41,529 nt of DNA from Mediterranea sp. (in: CFB group bacteria) (GCA_031287715.1 JAITSN010000110.1:1-41529); one strand, 5' to 3'; shown: positions 1-9,266, numbered from the stretch's first letter. A program made the numbers and translations. Notes: generated from the letters alone by a model not told the origin.

Positions 1-107
1 TAAGGGCGGCCATAACCCATGATGCGAATCACAGAAATGGCTTTACTAAGCTTTTTGTTGAAAACATCCCCGTAGCCAAGCGTGGCGCGGGGAGTTTTAT
101 TTATAGG

Positions 108-232
108 ACAGCCTCACCCTGGCCCTCTCCAAAGGAGAGGGGGAAGGAACTCCTTCCAGCTGTATTTTCCTGTTTTTATCTTCATCTCTTTCTCCCTCTC
201 CTTTGGAAAGAGCGCGGGCTGAGGCTTTGAAA
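108..232. repeat. Inverted pair of a dispersed palindromic repeat (family I)
   Basis: Two copies of one repeat face each other, at about 108-152 and 185-232. Each has a CTCACCC-like start, then CCCTCTCCAAAGGAGAG (itself a palindrome), then a GGGAAGG-like end. Further copies lie at 10846-10885 and, in reverse orientation, at 21273-21323 inside kdsA. The pair could form a long hairpin upstream of the TonB receptor gene. Bases 1-107 hold no gene I can recognise. Confidence 0.75.
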
Positions 233-334
233 GAGAAATGTAACCGTCTTGACCGAGAATCGTATACTTGCCGACTTCATGCTGTAATCCCGTATCCCGA
301 ACTTCGCGGTACTAATTAACAACGATTTTTGGGA

Positions 335-3031
335 ATGAAAAGAATTATCAAGGCGAAACTCATAGCGGCCTTATTCTTGCTATGGGTCACTCCGCTGGCC
401 GGAAGGAATATTACGGGGACGGTTGTGGATAAATCGTCCGGAGAACCGCTTATCGGAGCGACGATCCGGATCGATGGGACAAATACGGGGGCTGTGACGG
501 GCATGGACGGGCATTTTGTCCTGCCCGGCTTGCCGGAAAGCGAGACGTGCCGGATCATCATAAACTATGTGGGCTATAAGCCGTTGCAACTGTCTGTCGG
601 CGCTCACGAGGCGGACGCGAACAGGGTTTACAGGCTCGAGACGGATGCGCAGACGCTGGACGACGTGGTCGTGGTTGCCCGCAAGAACTTGGAAAGTGAA
701 GGAGTTTTGTTGCTGGAACGGCAACAGTCGACGTTTGCCGTCGAGAGCTTAGGCGCAAAAGAAATGGGGATGAAAGGGGTATCGACAGTTTCGGACGGGG
801 TGAAAAAGATCACGGGAATATCTATCGCCGAAGCGGGGCAGTTGATCGTCCGCGGGTTGGGCGACCGTTACAGCACCACGACGTTAAACGGGCTGCCCAT
901 CGCATCGCCCAATCCTGACCACAAACTTATCCCGCTCGATCTTTTCTCTGCTTCGACGGTGAAGAACATCACCGTCAGCAAGGTGTACGAGGCAAGCTCG
1001 CTTGCCGATTATTCGGGGGCGCACGTCGATATCGGCACGAAAGAGAATACCGGGGGTAACTTCTTTTCCGTCTCGGGCAGCCTGGGAGGCAACTCCAACA
1101 CATTGTTCGGAGATTTCTACCACAGCGACCGCAAAGGCGGCATGTTCAACAATAACGGCATAGACAGGCGGCTGCTCAACATGAGCAAAAGCGATTTCGA
1201 GGATTACATCCGGCAGCGCGATGTCTTCGGTACGTCCTTTTCCATATCGAAGAAGCGTTCACTGCCCGACTTCGGGCTGTCGGCAAGCATAGGCCGGGAC
1301 TGGAACGTCGGGAACCGGAAGCTGAGCTTGCTGGCTTCGCTGGGAGCGGACAAGGACGGCCGAAGTATGAAAGACGCCTTTGTCACTACGCTGACCGCAC
1401 AGGGGACAAACCTCAACCTTTTTGAATACGACAGTTACACCTCGGAGCTGAAAATCGCGGGGCTGGCCAGTCTGGCTTATATGCCGCGCCGGACCGACCG
1501 CATCAATTACACCCTGTTCTACGCCCGCAACGCCATAGACAATTATATGTTGCGCGAAGGATACGATGCCGAAAAGGTAGACCTGATCGGGAGCAACAGC
1601 GTATTCCATGCCTACAGCCTGCTGAACAACCAGATACTGGGGCACCACGAATGGGCCGACCGGTGGCTGCTGGACTGGAGTGCATCATACGGCATGACGG
1701 GAAGCGATGAACCCGACCGACGCCAGGTGATGTTCCGCAAAGACAACGGCAAGGTCAGCCTCTTCAAGCTCAACAAACAGGAGACGATGCGTTACTTCGG
1801 CGAGCTTGACGAGACAGAAATTGTCGGCGACCTGAAACTGACCCGTAAAGCGGGAGAGCGCACACGTGTACGCGTCGGAGCGACTTACAAAGACAAGTCG
1901 CGCGATTTCCGGTCGGTTCGATTCTATTATAACCTCAGCCAGATCGACGCTGCGATCACGGATGTCTACCATACGGACGGCTACCTGAACCAGGAACGCA
2001 TCGCCGCCGGCGAGCTTCCTATCATCCGCGACAAGCAAGACAAATACAACTATTTCGCAGCGAGCAGGATATGGGCCGCGTTCATAGATACCGAGCATTA
2101 CCTCCGGCCGGCGCTGTTGCTAAGCGCAGGGTTGCGTTACGAACATTCCGGGCAGTGGGTGCGCTATTGGACGGACGCCTCGGTCGAAAAACGGTCGGAG
2201 CTGAACAAGGACGATCTCTTTCCCGCATTAAACATGAGATACACGCCGGGCGGCGGACACAGCTGGCGGCTGGCGGCTTCGCGCACCGTTACCCGCCCCT
2301 CGTTCGTCGAAATGGCCCCGTTCCTCTACAAGGCATCATACGGCAGCGCCGAGATGCGCGGTAACGAGAACCTGCGGAACGGCTACAACTACAACATCGA
2401 CCTGCGTTACGAGTTCTTCCCGGAACACATCGACGACGGCATGATTTCCGTTACGGGATACTACAAGAAGCTCAAATCGCCCATCGAACGGGTACAGGAA
2501 TCCTCCGGCGGCTCAGCCGTCCACTCCTTCCGCAATGCCGACGACGGGATGGCAACCGGTGTGGAAATAGAGTTCCGCAAGACCGTTTCCGACGGTCTCC
2601 GCCTTGGTCTTAACGGGTCATACATCTACACAAACGTCAACCTGCCCAAAGGCGAAGGCATCTATACCGACAGCAAACGCCAGCTCCAGGGAGCATCACC
2701 CTATTTAGTCAATGCCGACCTGAGCTACACCCCGCATTTAAGAGGAGAGCGGCCGCTCACGCTGGCCGTAGTGTACAACCTGCAAGGCCCACGGATCCAC
2801 ACGGTAGGCATTTACGAGACCGGCAACGTGGTCCAGAAGCCCCTGCACACGCTCGATTTCATCAGCAACTGCATCATCAGCCGGCGCTTCAGCGCAAAAC
2901 TGCAAGTGAAAAACCTGCTGAACAACGCCATCCTGTTTGAGCAAGACATCCCCAAAACGGGAAGCAAAGTAATCGTAGAAAGATTCAAGCCGGGCATCAA
3001 CGCCGAGATTGGATTTACATATACCCTTTAA
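335..3031 (+). CDS. TonB-dependent outer-membrane receptor
   Basis: An outer-membrane transporter of about 898 residues that uses TonB energy to import a ligand, probably an oligosaccharide given its neighbours. Seen in order: a signal peptide (about residues 1-24), a carboxypeptidase-regulatory-like beta-sandwich (about 25-105, containing GTVVDKSSGEPLIGATI), a TonB-box-like stretch (TLDDVVVVA), a plug domain (about 115-235, with IVRGLGDRYSTTTLNG), and a 22-strand-type barrel ending in an aromatic-rich FTYTL. I start at ATG 335; an in-frame TTG two codons upstream is less likely. A weak -7-like TATACTTG lies at 263-270. There is no SusD partner; the next gene is a lipoprotein instead. This favours a receptor/lipoprotein pair over a classical SusCD unit. 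The substrate is inferred from location only. Confidence 0.9.
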   Translation: MKRIIKAKLIAALFLLWVTPLAGRNITGTVVDKSSGEPLIGATIRIDGTNTGAVTGMDGHFVLPGLPESETCRIIINYVGYKPLQLSVGAHEADANRVYRLETDAQTLDDVVVVARKNLESEGVLLLERQQSTFAVESLGAKEMGMKGVSTVSDGVKKITGISIAEAGQLIVRGLGDRYSTTTLNGLPIASPNPDHKLIPLDLFSASTVKNITVSKVYEASSLADYSGAHVDIGTKENTGGNFFSVSGSLGGNSNTLFGDFYHSDRKGGMFNNNGIDRRLLNMSKSDFEDYIRQRDVFGTSFSISKKRSLPDFGLSASIGRDWNVGNRKLSLLASLGADKDGRSMKDAFVTTLTAQGTNLNLFEYDSYTSELKIAGLASLAYMPRRTDRINYTLFYARNAIDNYMLREGYDAEKVDLIGSNSVFHAYSLLNNQILGHHEWADRWLLDWSASYGMTGSDEPDRRQVMFRKDNGKVSLFKLNKQETMRYFGELDETEIVGDLKLTRKAGERTRVRVGATYKDKSRDFRSVRFYYNLSQIDAAITDVYHTDGYLNQERIAAGELPIIRDKQDKYNYFAASRIWAAFIDTEHYLRPALLLSAGLRYEHSGQWVRYWTDASVEKRSELNKDDLFPALNMRYTPGGGHSWRLAASRTVTRPSFVEMAPFLYKASYGSAEMRGNENLRNGYNYNIDLRYEFFPEHIDDGMISVTGYYKKLKSPIERVQESSGGSAVHSFRNADDGMATGVEIEFRKTVSDGLRLGLNGSYIYTNVNLPKGEGIYTDSKRQLQGASPYLVNADLSYTPHLRGERPLTLAVVYNLQGPRIHTVGIYETGNVVQKPLHTLDFISNCIISRRFSAKLQVKNLLNNAILFEQDIPKTGSKVIVERFKPGINAEIGFTYTL

Positions 3032-3064
3032 TTAACGTATTCAAGAACACTAACTTTACAATGT

Positions 3065-4291
3065 ATGAAAATGTTTGATTTCAAATTCATGGCATGGGCG
3101 GCAATCGCTTCCCTGCTTGTATTCACTTCCTGCGATGGCGACGACAACGGAAACGACGACCCGGACGATAACCTGACCGAGCTGAAGGGCGACCTGACCC
3201 AAAGTATAACCCTGAAAACCGGAAAAGAATACACCCTGACCGGAGGCTTCCATGTGAAAAACGGAGCCACGCTAACCATCGAAGCCGGAGTGAAGATCAT
3301 AGCCGAAGACGACGATATAGTAGACTATATTCTGATCGAACAGGGAGCGAAGATAAGCGCACAAGGCACGGCAGCCAATCCCATCGTCATGACCTCGGAA
3401 AGAAAAGAAGCCGGAGCGTGGGGCGGACTGCACATCTGCGGATATGCGCCGACCAACATCGGTGCGACAGGCAAATCGGAAATCGGCGATGCCAACTACG
3501 GCGGAAACAATGCCGCCGACAATTCCGGCATCCTGCGCTACATCCGCCTCGAATACACCGGATATGCCTTTAGCGAAGAAAAAGAAGCCAACGGCGTGAC
3601 GTTCTACGGCGTGGGCAACGGCACCGAAGTAGAATACCTGCAAGCCTACAAAGGCTCGGACGACGGCTTCGAGTGGTTCGGCGGAACGGTGAACGTCAAG
3701 CACCTGGTTGTTACCGACTGCAGCGACGACTCATTCGACTGGACGGAAGGCTGGTGCGGACGCGCACAATTCCTGGTAGCCTATCAGGGCGCGGAAAGCA
3801 GCATCGGCTACGACTGCGACTGCCTGGTTGAAGCCGACAACAACGGCAACAACTCCGCAGCCACTCCCATATCACACCCGACGCTTGCCAACCTAACGCT
3901 GGTAGGCAACTCGTCCGGAACCAACAAACGGGGCATCCGTCTGCGCGCCGGAACACAAGTCGCCATCTACAATGCGCTGGTAAAAGGCAAGGCCGACTGC
4001 CTGACCACCGAAACCGACCCGACCGAACAAAGCCTGGTAGACGGCACCTCCGTCCTTGACTTTGTGCACATCGCAAGCGGGGTAAAAACAGCGGTGAACA
4101 TCTATTCGGAAGCGCTCTTCACCCAAAACACGAACAATGCCATCAACCAAACATTGACCTTCACGCGCAATTACATCGGAACTGTTGCCGGAGGAAAAGA
4201 TATGCCCCAGGTGAACTCCTTCTTTAGTGCGGCAAACTACAAAGGAGCTGTTCAAGAAAATAGCGACTGGACACAAGGCTGGACGCTATAG
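3065..4291 (+). CDS. Acidic surface-type lipoprotein, probable beta-helix
   Basis: A 408-residue lipoprotein. The signal peptide ends in a lipobox (LLVFTSC, Cys23), and the residues after the Cys are strongly acidic (DGDDNGNDDPDDN). That fits the acidic export signals known to send Bacteroidetes lipoproteins to the cell surface. The body has short repeating beta patterns such as NGATLTIEAGVKI and QGAKISAQGTAANPIVMTS, suggesting a right-handed parallel beta-helix; this fold is inferred. It starts 33 bases after the TonB receptor and is probably co-transcribed with it, so it may be the receptor's surface partner in place of a SusD. I recognise no enzyme motif. A hairpin follows the gene, and the PL8 gene downstream has its own promoter box, so the pair may be a separate unit from the lyase operon. 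Confidence 0.75.
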   Translation: MKMFDFKFMAWAAIASLLVFTSCDGDDNGNDDPDDNLTELKGDLTQSITLKTGKEYTLTGGFHVKNGATLTIEAGVKIIAEDDDIVDYILIEQGAKISAQGTAANPIVMTSERKEAGAWGGLHICGYAPTNIGATGKSEIGDANYGGNNAADNSGILRYIRLEYTGYAFSEEKEANGVTFYGVGNGTEVEYLQAYKGSDDGFEWFGGTVNVKHLVVTDCSDDSFDWTEGWCGRAQFLVAYQGAESSIGYDCDCLVEADNNGNNSAATPISHPTLANLTLVGNSSGTNKRGIRLRAGTQVAIYNALVKGKADCLTTETDPTEQSLVDGTSVLDFVHIASGVKTAVNIYSEALFTQNTNNAINQTLTFTRNYIGTVAGGKDMPQVNSFFSAANYKGAVQENSDWTQGWTL

Positions 4292-4308
4292 TTGTTAATT
4301 ACACCCTT

Positions 4309-4352
4309 CCCCTGATCGGCGGACACTTCTGTTTTCATCCGCTTTTCAGGGG
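4309..4352 (+). terminator. Hairpin after the receptor/lipoprotein pair
   Basis: CCCCTGA (4309-4315) pairs with TCAGGGG (4346-4352), and inside it GCGGA (4319-4323) pairs with TCCGC (4338-4342). The sequence after it is only moderately T-rich (ATTCATTTAT), so termination is probable rather than certain. Nothing else recognisable lies in 4292-4505. Confidence 0.55.
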
Positions 4353-4505
4353 ATTCATTTATCCGTCCGGCAGGAAAATATCCAAGGAACGACACAAGAC
4401 GGAAAGCCCCGCCGCCACTCCGCAAACAGAATGTTAATTGAACCGGCCGGACGCAGAACACATACAAAATAGACCCAACCGTATGCAAATTTCGCCAAGC
4501 AAACA

Positions 4506-4513
4506 TATCTTTG
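4506..4513 (+). promoter_or_regulatory. Promoter -7 box for the PL8 operon
   Basis: TATCTTTG is an exact match to the Bacteroidetes TAnnTTTG -7 element, 18 bases before the ATG of the lyase. No good -33 TTTG is seen at the usual spacing. It implies a short 5' leader of about 15 bases. Confidence 0.5.
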
Positions 4514-4531
4514 TGGAAACTTGAAGCGATC

Positions 4532-6739
4532 ATGCATATAAAACAGATAAAGACCCAACCCCATCATCTCCCGTTCTTCTCCAATATTCTGCTGCGGATA
4601 CTGCTTCTGCTGACGGCAGCTCCCCTGACGGCAAGCGTCCGCCAGCCGGACGTATACCATATCCTGATGGAAAACATACGGAAAGAACACCTGAGCCACG
4701 AAGAAAACACAGCGGAAGAAACCGCCCGATGGCTCGAACGAATGGACGGGAAAGGAGCGTTCGACGATATAGACTACACCAGCCGGGCGCAGACAAGCTG
4801 GCGTCCGGTGCAACATTTAGACAGGATATATACATGGGTGAAGGCATACCTCCGGTCGCAGAACTACAAAGATTCACCGGAGCTTCGCCAAGCGATAATC
4901 CTTGCGCTGAACTATTGGTACGAAACCCATCCCGTGAGCACCAACTGGTACATGCAGCAAATCGCCTGCCCGCAACGGATGGGAGTGATCCTGATACTCA
5001 TGCGCTCTTCGACCGAAGGGTTGCCGGCCGAGCTGGAAAGAAAACTGATCGGACGCATGGCAGACGAAGGAGGCCGGCCCGACCAGAAAGGCTCGCAAGG
5101 CACGGCGGCAAACAAACTGTCCATCGCCACCCACTGGATATACAGAGGATGCCTGATGCAAGACGAAGAGACCCTCTCCTTCGGCGTCCGGCAAGCCTAC
5201 CAACCCCTGCAACCGGGCAGCGGCGAAGGCATACAATACGATTACTCCTACCAGCAGCACGGCAAGCAGCTCTATATAGGAGGATACGGCACGGAGATAG
5301 CAGACCTGCTCTCCAAGCTGGCGCTTTACACCCGGCATACACCCTATGCGCTGCCGGAAGAAAAACTAAACCTGCTCGGCCGCTTCGTCCGCAACGCCTA
5401 TATACCGGCGATCCGCGGCAGATATTTCCTGTACAACGTCCTGGGAAGAGGCCTTAGCCGGGAAAACGCATTAGATCAGACCCGCTTCATACCCGTTCTT
5501 CAACGCATGACGCTGTTAGATCCCGGCCATGCACCCGTCTATCAGGAAAGCATCAGCCGGATCAGCCAAACCAAGCCGGCAGGCCACGGCCTCGAACCGC
5601 TGCACATCCATTTCCCACATTCCGACTACACCCTTCACCAAAGACTGGCGTATACGTTCGACGTCCGCATGGCCTCCATCCATACCTGCCGGAACGAAAA
5701 CGGAAACGGCGAGAACCTGAAAGGCTTCTTCCTGACCGACGGCGCCACCGCGATCGTCAAAGAAGGAAACGAATACGAAAACATATTCCCCGTATGGGAC
5801 TGGAGCAGCATACCCGGAACCACTACCCCGGCAATAGATCCGATCCCCGTGCCCGGACAATGGGAGAAACCGGGGACAAGCACCTACGCCGGAGGCGTTT
5901 CGGATGGGAAGTACGGGGTAAGCGCTTACACCATGGACGAAAAACAGTTCGGGATAAATACCGCCGCGCGGAAAGCCTGGTTCATGTTCGACGACGAAAT
6001 TGTTTGCCTCGGGGCCGGCATCTGCTCCACCTCCCCCTACAAAATAAACACAACCGTCAACCAATGCCTCCTGCAGGGCGAAGTATTCATCTCCGCCGAC
6101 GGCGACGCTCGCCGGCTCGATCGAGGCAAACACCGGTTCGACCGCCTGCTCTGGGTCAAGCACCAAGGCATTGGATACTTCTTCGACGCGGCAGACGTGC
6201 ACATCGAAAACATGGAAAAGAGAGGCGATTGGAAAACAATCAACAGCTCGTATGCCGGGAAACCCGTGACGAAAGACGTATTGACCATCCGGATCGAGCA
6301 CGGCGAAAAACCATCCGGCGCCGGCTATGCCTACATCATCGTACCCACACAACCCGCCTCCGGACAGATCAAATACCCCTCGGACAAGATCGAAATACGG
6401 CAGAACACACCGGACGTACAAGCCGTGGAACACACCGGACTCCACCTGCTGGGCATCGTATTCCATCGCCCCGGAACATTCACCTGCAACAGATTCAGCC
6501 TAGAAGCCGATGCCGGATGCATCCTGCTGCTTTCGGAAACCAACCGGGAAGACATAAAAGTAAGCATAGCCGACCCGACGCGTTCGCAAGCAACCATAAA
6601 GCTGAAAGCCCACATCTTCGGAACCGGCCGGAAAGAATACACGTTTACCCTGCCCGTTTACCCCGACCCTTATGCAGGAAGCACACATACCTATATTATT
6701 AATAAGGAAAGCCTGACAATAAGAAAACCACAAGAATAA
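4532..6739 (+). CDS. Polysaccharide lyase family 8 (chondroitin AC/hyaluronan-type lyase)
   Basis: A secreted lyase that cleaves uronic-acid-containing glycosaminoglycans by beta-elimination, leaving 4,5-unsaturated uronic acid ends. It has 735 residues, close to chondroitinase AC in length. A signal peptide (about 1-35) precedes the alpha/alpha toroid and C-terminal beta domains. All family 8 active-site residues are visible: Asn194 (TAANKLSIA), His243 and Tyr252 (QQHGKQLYIGGYG), Arg306 and Arg310 (GRGLSREN) and Glu389 (RNENGNGENLKG). Except for a one-residue change between Asn and His, the spacing matches chondroitinase AC (N175, H225, Y234, R288, R292, E371, recalled from the literature). 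The start is ATG 4532; an in-frame TTG at 4511 overlaps the promoter box. It is followed 9 bases later by DUF2264 and then GH88, which acts on its products. Whether chondroitin or hyaluronan is preferred cannot be read from the sequence. Confidence 0.9.
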   Translation: MHIKQIKTQPHHLPFFSNILLRILLLLTAAPLTASVRQPDVYHILMENIRKEHLSHEENTAEETARWLERMDGKGAFDDIDYTSRAQTSWRPVQHLDRIYTWVKAYLRSQNYKDSPELRQAIILALNYWYETHPVSTNWYMQQIACPQRMGVILILMRSSTEGLPAELERKLIGRMADEGGRPDQKGSQGTAANKLSIATHWIYRGCLMQDEETLSFGVRQAYQPLQPGSGEGIQYDYSYQQHGKQLYIGGYGTEIADLLSKLALYTRHTPYALPEEKLNLLGRFVRNAYIPAIRGRYFLYNVLGRGLSRENALDQTRFIPVLQRMTLLDPGHAPVYQESISRISQTKPAGHGLEPLHIHFPHSDYTLHQRLAYTFDVRMASIHTCRNENGNGENLKGFFLTDGATAIVKEGNEYENIFPVWDWSSIPGTTTPAIDPIPVPGQWEKPGTSTYAGGVSDGKYGVSAYTMDEKQFGINTAARKAWFMFDDEIVCLGAGICSTSPYKINTTVNQCLLQGEVFISADGDARRLDRGKHRFDRLLWVKHQGIGYFFDAADVHIENMEKRGDWKTINSSYAGKPVTKDVLTIRIEHGEKPSGAGYAYIIVPTQPASGQIKYPSDKIEIRQNTPDVQAVEHTGLHLLGIVFHRPGTFTCNRFSLEADAGCILLLSETNREDIKVSIADPTRSQATIKLKAHIFGTGRKEYTFTLPVYPDPYAGSTHTYIINKESLTIRKPQE

Positions 6740-6748
6740 AAAGTGAAG

Positions 6749-7981
6749 ATGAAGAAAATACTCTTTAGCCTGAGCATGATGCTCTGCCTGCCGTTTGCAT
6801 ATGCGGAGAAGACCGCCGGTGGCGCAACGGAAAACGACCGGAAATACTGGACCGAACTGTGCTACAACATAGCCGCGCCGGTATTGCAATACATGAGCAA
6901 GGGAGAATTGACCCGAAACATGGAAGTCGAATTTTCCCCCACGTGGGACAACCGGAATCCCCGCGTCGTATACATGGAAGCCTTCGGAAGGCTCATGGCA
7001 GGCATATCCCCCTATCTCGCCCTGCCGGAAGACCATACCCCGGAAGGCCTGCAACGGAAACAACTCAAAGCATGGGCCATCCAATCGTACGTCAACGCGG
7101 TAGACCCCGCAAGCCCCGACTGCCTGCTCTGGTCGGGAGCCGACCAGGTATTGGTCGATGCGGCATACCTGGCCCAGAGCTTCATGCGTGCGCCGGATGC
7201 CACATGGAACCTCCTGGACAAAACAACACAGGAAAGATACATCGAAGCCTTCAAAGGACTGCGCACCATACGCCCGGCATACAACAACTGGCTGCTATTT
7301 CGCGCAATGGTCGAAACATTCATGCTGTGGGCAGGCCAAAAGCCGGACCTGTTCGCCCTCACCGTAGCGCTGCAAAAGATAGAAGAATGGTATCTGAGCG
7401 ACGGCTGGTATTCAGACGGGCCGGAGATGGCGCTGGACTACTACAACGCCTTTGTCATCCACCCCATGTACACCGAAATACTCGAAGTGCTCGAACAAAA
7501 GAAGATAAGAACCCCCATAAGCTGGAAGCTATCCCTCAAACGGATGCACCGCTTCGACCAATTCATGGAACGGCTGATCTCACCCGAAGCAACCTTCCCC
7601 GCCTTCGGACGGTCTGTCGTTTACCGGATGGGCGCCTTCCAGACCTTAGCACTATCAGCCTGGCGATACGGCCTGGCGCCCGGACATACAAACGGACAGA
7701 TCAGGAACGCCCTTACCGCAACCATGAAGCGCATGTTTGCAGCAGAAGGCAACTTCAACAAAAGCGGATACCTGCAACTCGGATTCGTCGGCCATCAACC
7801 CCACCTGTCCAACTACTACACAAACAACGGAAGCCTCTACCTGACCGCGCTGGTATTCCTGCCCCTGGGGCTTCCCCACACCGGCGACTTCTGGACGGCG
7901 CCCGCAGAAAAATGGACCTCGCAAAAAGCGTGGAGCGGAGAAGCCTTCCCGATCGACAATCACCAATCCATAAAACAATAA
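6749..7981 (+). CDS. DUF2264 family protein, secreted
   Basis: A 410-residue protein with a clear signal peptide (KKILFSLSMMLCLPFAYA), so it acts in the periplasm or beyond. The rest resembles DUF2264: a mostly helical, Trp-rich protein with motifs such as NPRVVYMEAFGRLMAG, LLWSGADQVLVDAAYLAQ, NNWLLFRAMVE and WYSDGPEMALDYYNAFV. The pattern suggests an (alpha/alpha) barrel like those of GH88/GH105 enzymes, which is my inference; the family has no established activity that I know of. The start could be GTG 6743, but ATG 6749 two codons later is preferred. It sits between the PL8 lyase and the GH88 hydrolase with gaps of 9 and 22 bases, so it is almost certainly made with them and probably handles the same glycan. 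A glycosidase or lyase role is possible but unproven. Confidence 0.8.
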   Translation: MKKILFSLSMMLCLPFAYAEKTAGGATENDRKYWTELCYNIAAPVLQYMSKGELTRNMEVEFSPTWDNRNPRVVYMEAFGRLMAGISPYLALPEDHTPEGLQRKQLKAWAIQSYVNAVDPASPDCLLWSGADQVLVDAAYLAQSFMRAPDATWNLLDKTTQERYIEAFKGLRTIRPAYNNWLLFRAMVETFMLWAGQKPDLFALTVALQKIEEWYLSDGWYSDGPEMALDYYNAFVIHPMYTEILEVLEQKKIRTPISWKLSLKRMHRFDQFMERLISPEATFPAFGRSVVYRMGAFQTLALSAWRYGLAPGHTNGQIRNALTATMKRMFAAEGNFNKSGYLQLGFVGHQPHLSNYYTNNGSLYLTALVFLPLGLPHTGDFWTAPAEKWTSQKAWSGEAFPIDNHQSIKQ

Positions 7982-8003
7982 CATATAAAAACAACGGATA
8001 GCA

Positions 8004-9242
8004 ATGAAAAAACAAATGGAGATATACCGGAAAACCTTCGCCGTACTCTGCTGCGCTATTGCCATATCGGCATGTACCAACGAAAAAAACCTCTTCATTG
8101 CAGAGAATATAAACTTTGCAACCGGACAAACAAAGCACATGTTACAAACCACGGGCGACCCGACGGGGAAAAACTATCCCCGGACAATGAACGGCAACAA
8201 CCGGCTGGCCACCACCGGCAAGTACGACTGGACTCCGGGATTCTTCCCCGGCTCGCTGTGGTACCTCTACGAACTGACCGGCGACACGCTCTGGCGACAT
8301 GAAGCAGAGAAATGGACCCACTCGCTCGAACAGCTGAAAACATTCACCGAACACCACGACCTGGGATTCATGATGTATTGCAGCTACGGAAACGCATTGC
8401 GCCTGGCCCCCAAACCCGAATACACAACCATACTGATCCAATGCGCCGAATCGCTATCCTCCCGGTACAACGAAAAAACAAAAACCATAAAATCGTGGAA
8501 CTACCGCAAAGCCTGGAACGACACGACAGAATGGTTCTACCCCGTTATCGTAGACAATATGATGAACCTGGAGATGCTCCTGGCCGCATCCAAACTGTCA
8601 GGCAACACAAAGTACCGCAACATAGCCATCCAACACGCCAACACAACCTTAAAGAACCATATCCGCGAAGACTACAGCACCTATCACGTAGTAAACTTCG
8701 ACACCATAACCGGAGAAGCACTCAACAAAGCAACCTGCCAGGGCTTTAGCGACAACTCCACCTGGTCGCGCGGGCAAGCGTGGATGATCTACGGATATAC
8801 CATGATGTACAGAGAAACGAACGACCCGGTGTACCTGGACACAGCCGTCCGCCTGGCCGACTTCTACCTGAAACACCTGCCCGGCGACCTGATCCCGCTC
8901 TGGGACTTTAACGTCGGCCAACCCGGCTACGTGCCGGAGAAAAACTCATACGCCACACAATTCCAGGAAAAACTCAGAGACGCCTCGGCAGCAGCCATCG
9001 TCTGCTCGGCACTGTTCGAGCTGCAAGCCTATGCGCCGGACAGATCCTACCGCGACTACGCCGTGAAGATGCTCCGCAGCTTAGCCTCACCGGATTACAG
9101 AGCACCCTTGGGAGAAAACGCCAACTTCATCCTCATGCACTCCGTAGGAAGCATCGCCCATAAAACAGAAATAGACAAACCGCTGGTCTACGCGGACTAC
9201 TACTTCCTCGAAGCCCTGTCCCGATACAAAAACACCAAATAA
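8004..9242 (+). CDS. GH88 unsaturated glucuronyl hydrolase lipoprotein
   Basis: Removes the 4,5-unsaturated uronic acid from oligosaccharides released by polysaccharide lyases, the step after the PL8 enzyme. It has 412 residues. The N-terminus carries a lipobox (AIAISAC, Cys24), so it is membrane-anchored, probably facing the periplasm. Family signatures seen: DWTPGFFPGSLWYLYE (about 75-90), HHDLGF with Asp119, VIVDNMMNLE with Asp184, and DNSTWSRGQAW. Asp119 and Asp184 align with the two catalytic Asp residues of characterised GH88 enzymes. It lies 22 bases after DUF2264 in the same orientation. The classification is firm; the substrate (chondroitin or hyaluronan disaccharides) follows from the neighbouring PL8. 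Confidence 0.93.
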   Translation: MKKQMEIYRKTFAVLCCAIAISACTNEKNLFIAENINFATGQTKHMLQTTGDPTGKNYPRTMNGNNRLATTGKYDWTPGFFPGSLWYLYELTGDTLWRHEAEKWTHSLEQLKTFTEHHDLGFMMYCSYGNALRLAPKPEYTTILIQCAESLSSRYNEKTKTIKSWNYRKAWNDTTEWFYPVIVDNMMNLEMLLAASKLSGNTKYRNIAIQHANTTLKNHIREDYSTYHVVNFDTITGEALNKATCQGFSDNSTWSRGQAWMIYGYTMMYRETNDPVYLDTAVRLADFYLKHLPGDLIPLWDFNVGQPGYVPEKNSYATQFQEKLRDASAAAIVCSALFELQAYAPDRSYRDYAVKMLRSLASPDYRAPLGENANFILMHSVGSIAHKTEIDKPLVYADYYFLEALSRYKNTK

Positions 9243-9266
9243 TATTAACCCTTAATACAAACCGTT

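Noticed and set aside
1..107. Short open frame on the - strand (LGYGDVFNKKLSKAISVIRI) at the left edge
   Set aside because: No start codon is seen before an upstream stop, the stretch is only about 35 codons, and it abuts a repeat. It may be a gene end or chance; I could not support either.
226..270. Promoter for the TonB receptor (TTTG at 226, TATACTTG at 263)
   Set aside because: The -7 box has a mismatch and the spacing of 33 bases is far from the usual 19-21.
4729..5457. 242-codon open frame overlapping the PL8 gene, and similar long frames over other GC-rich genes
   Set aside because: They are Arg/Pro-rich products of alternative frames in GC-rich genes; the PL8 frame carries all catalytic residues.
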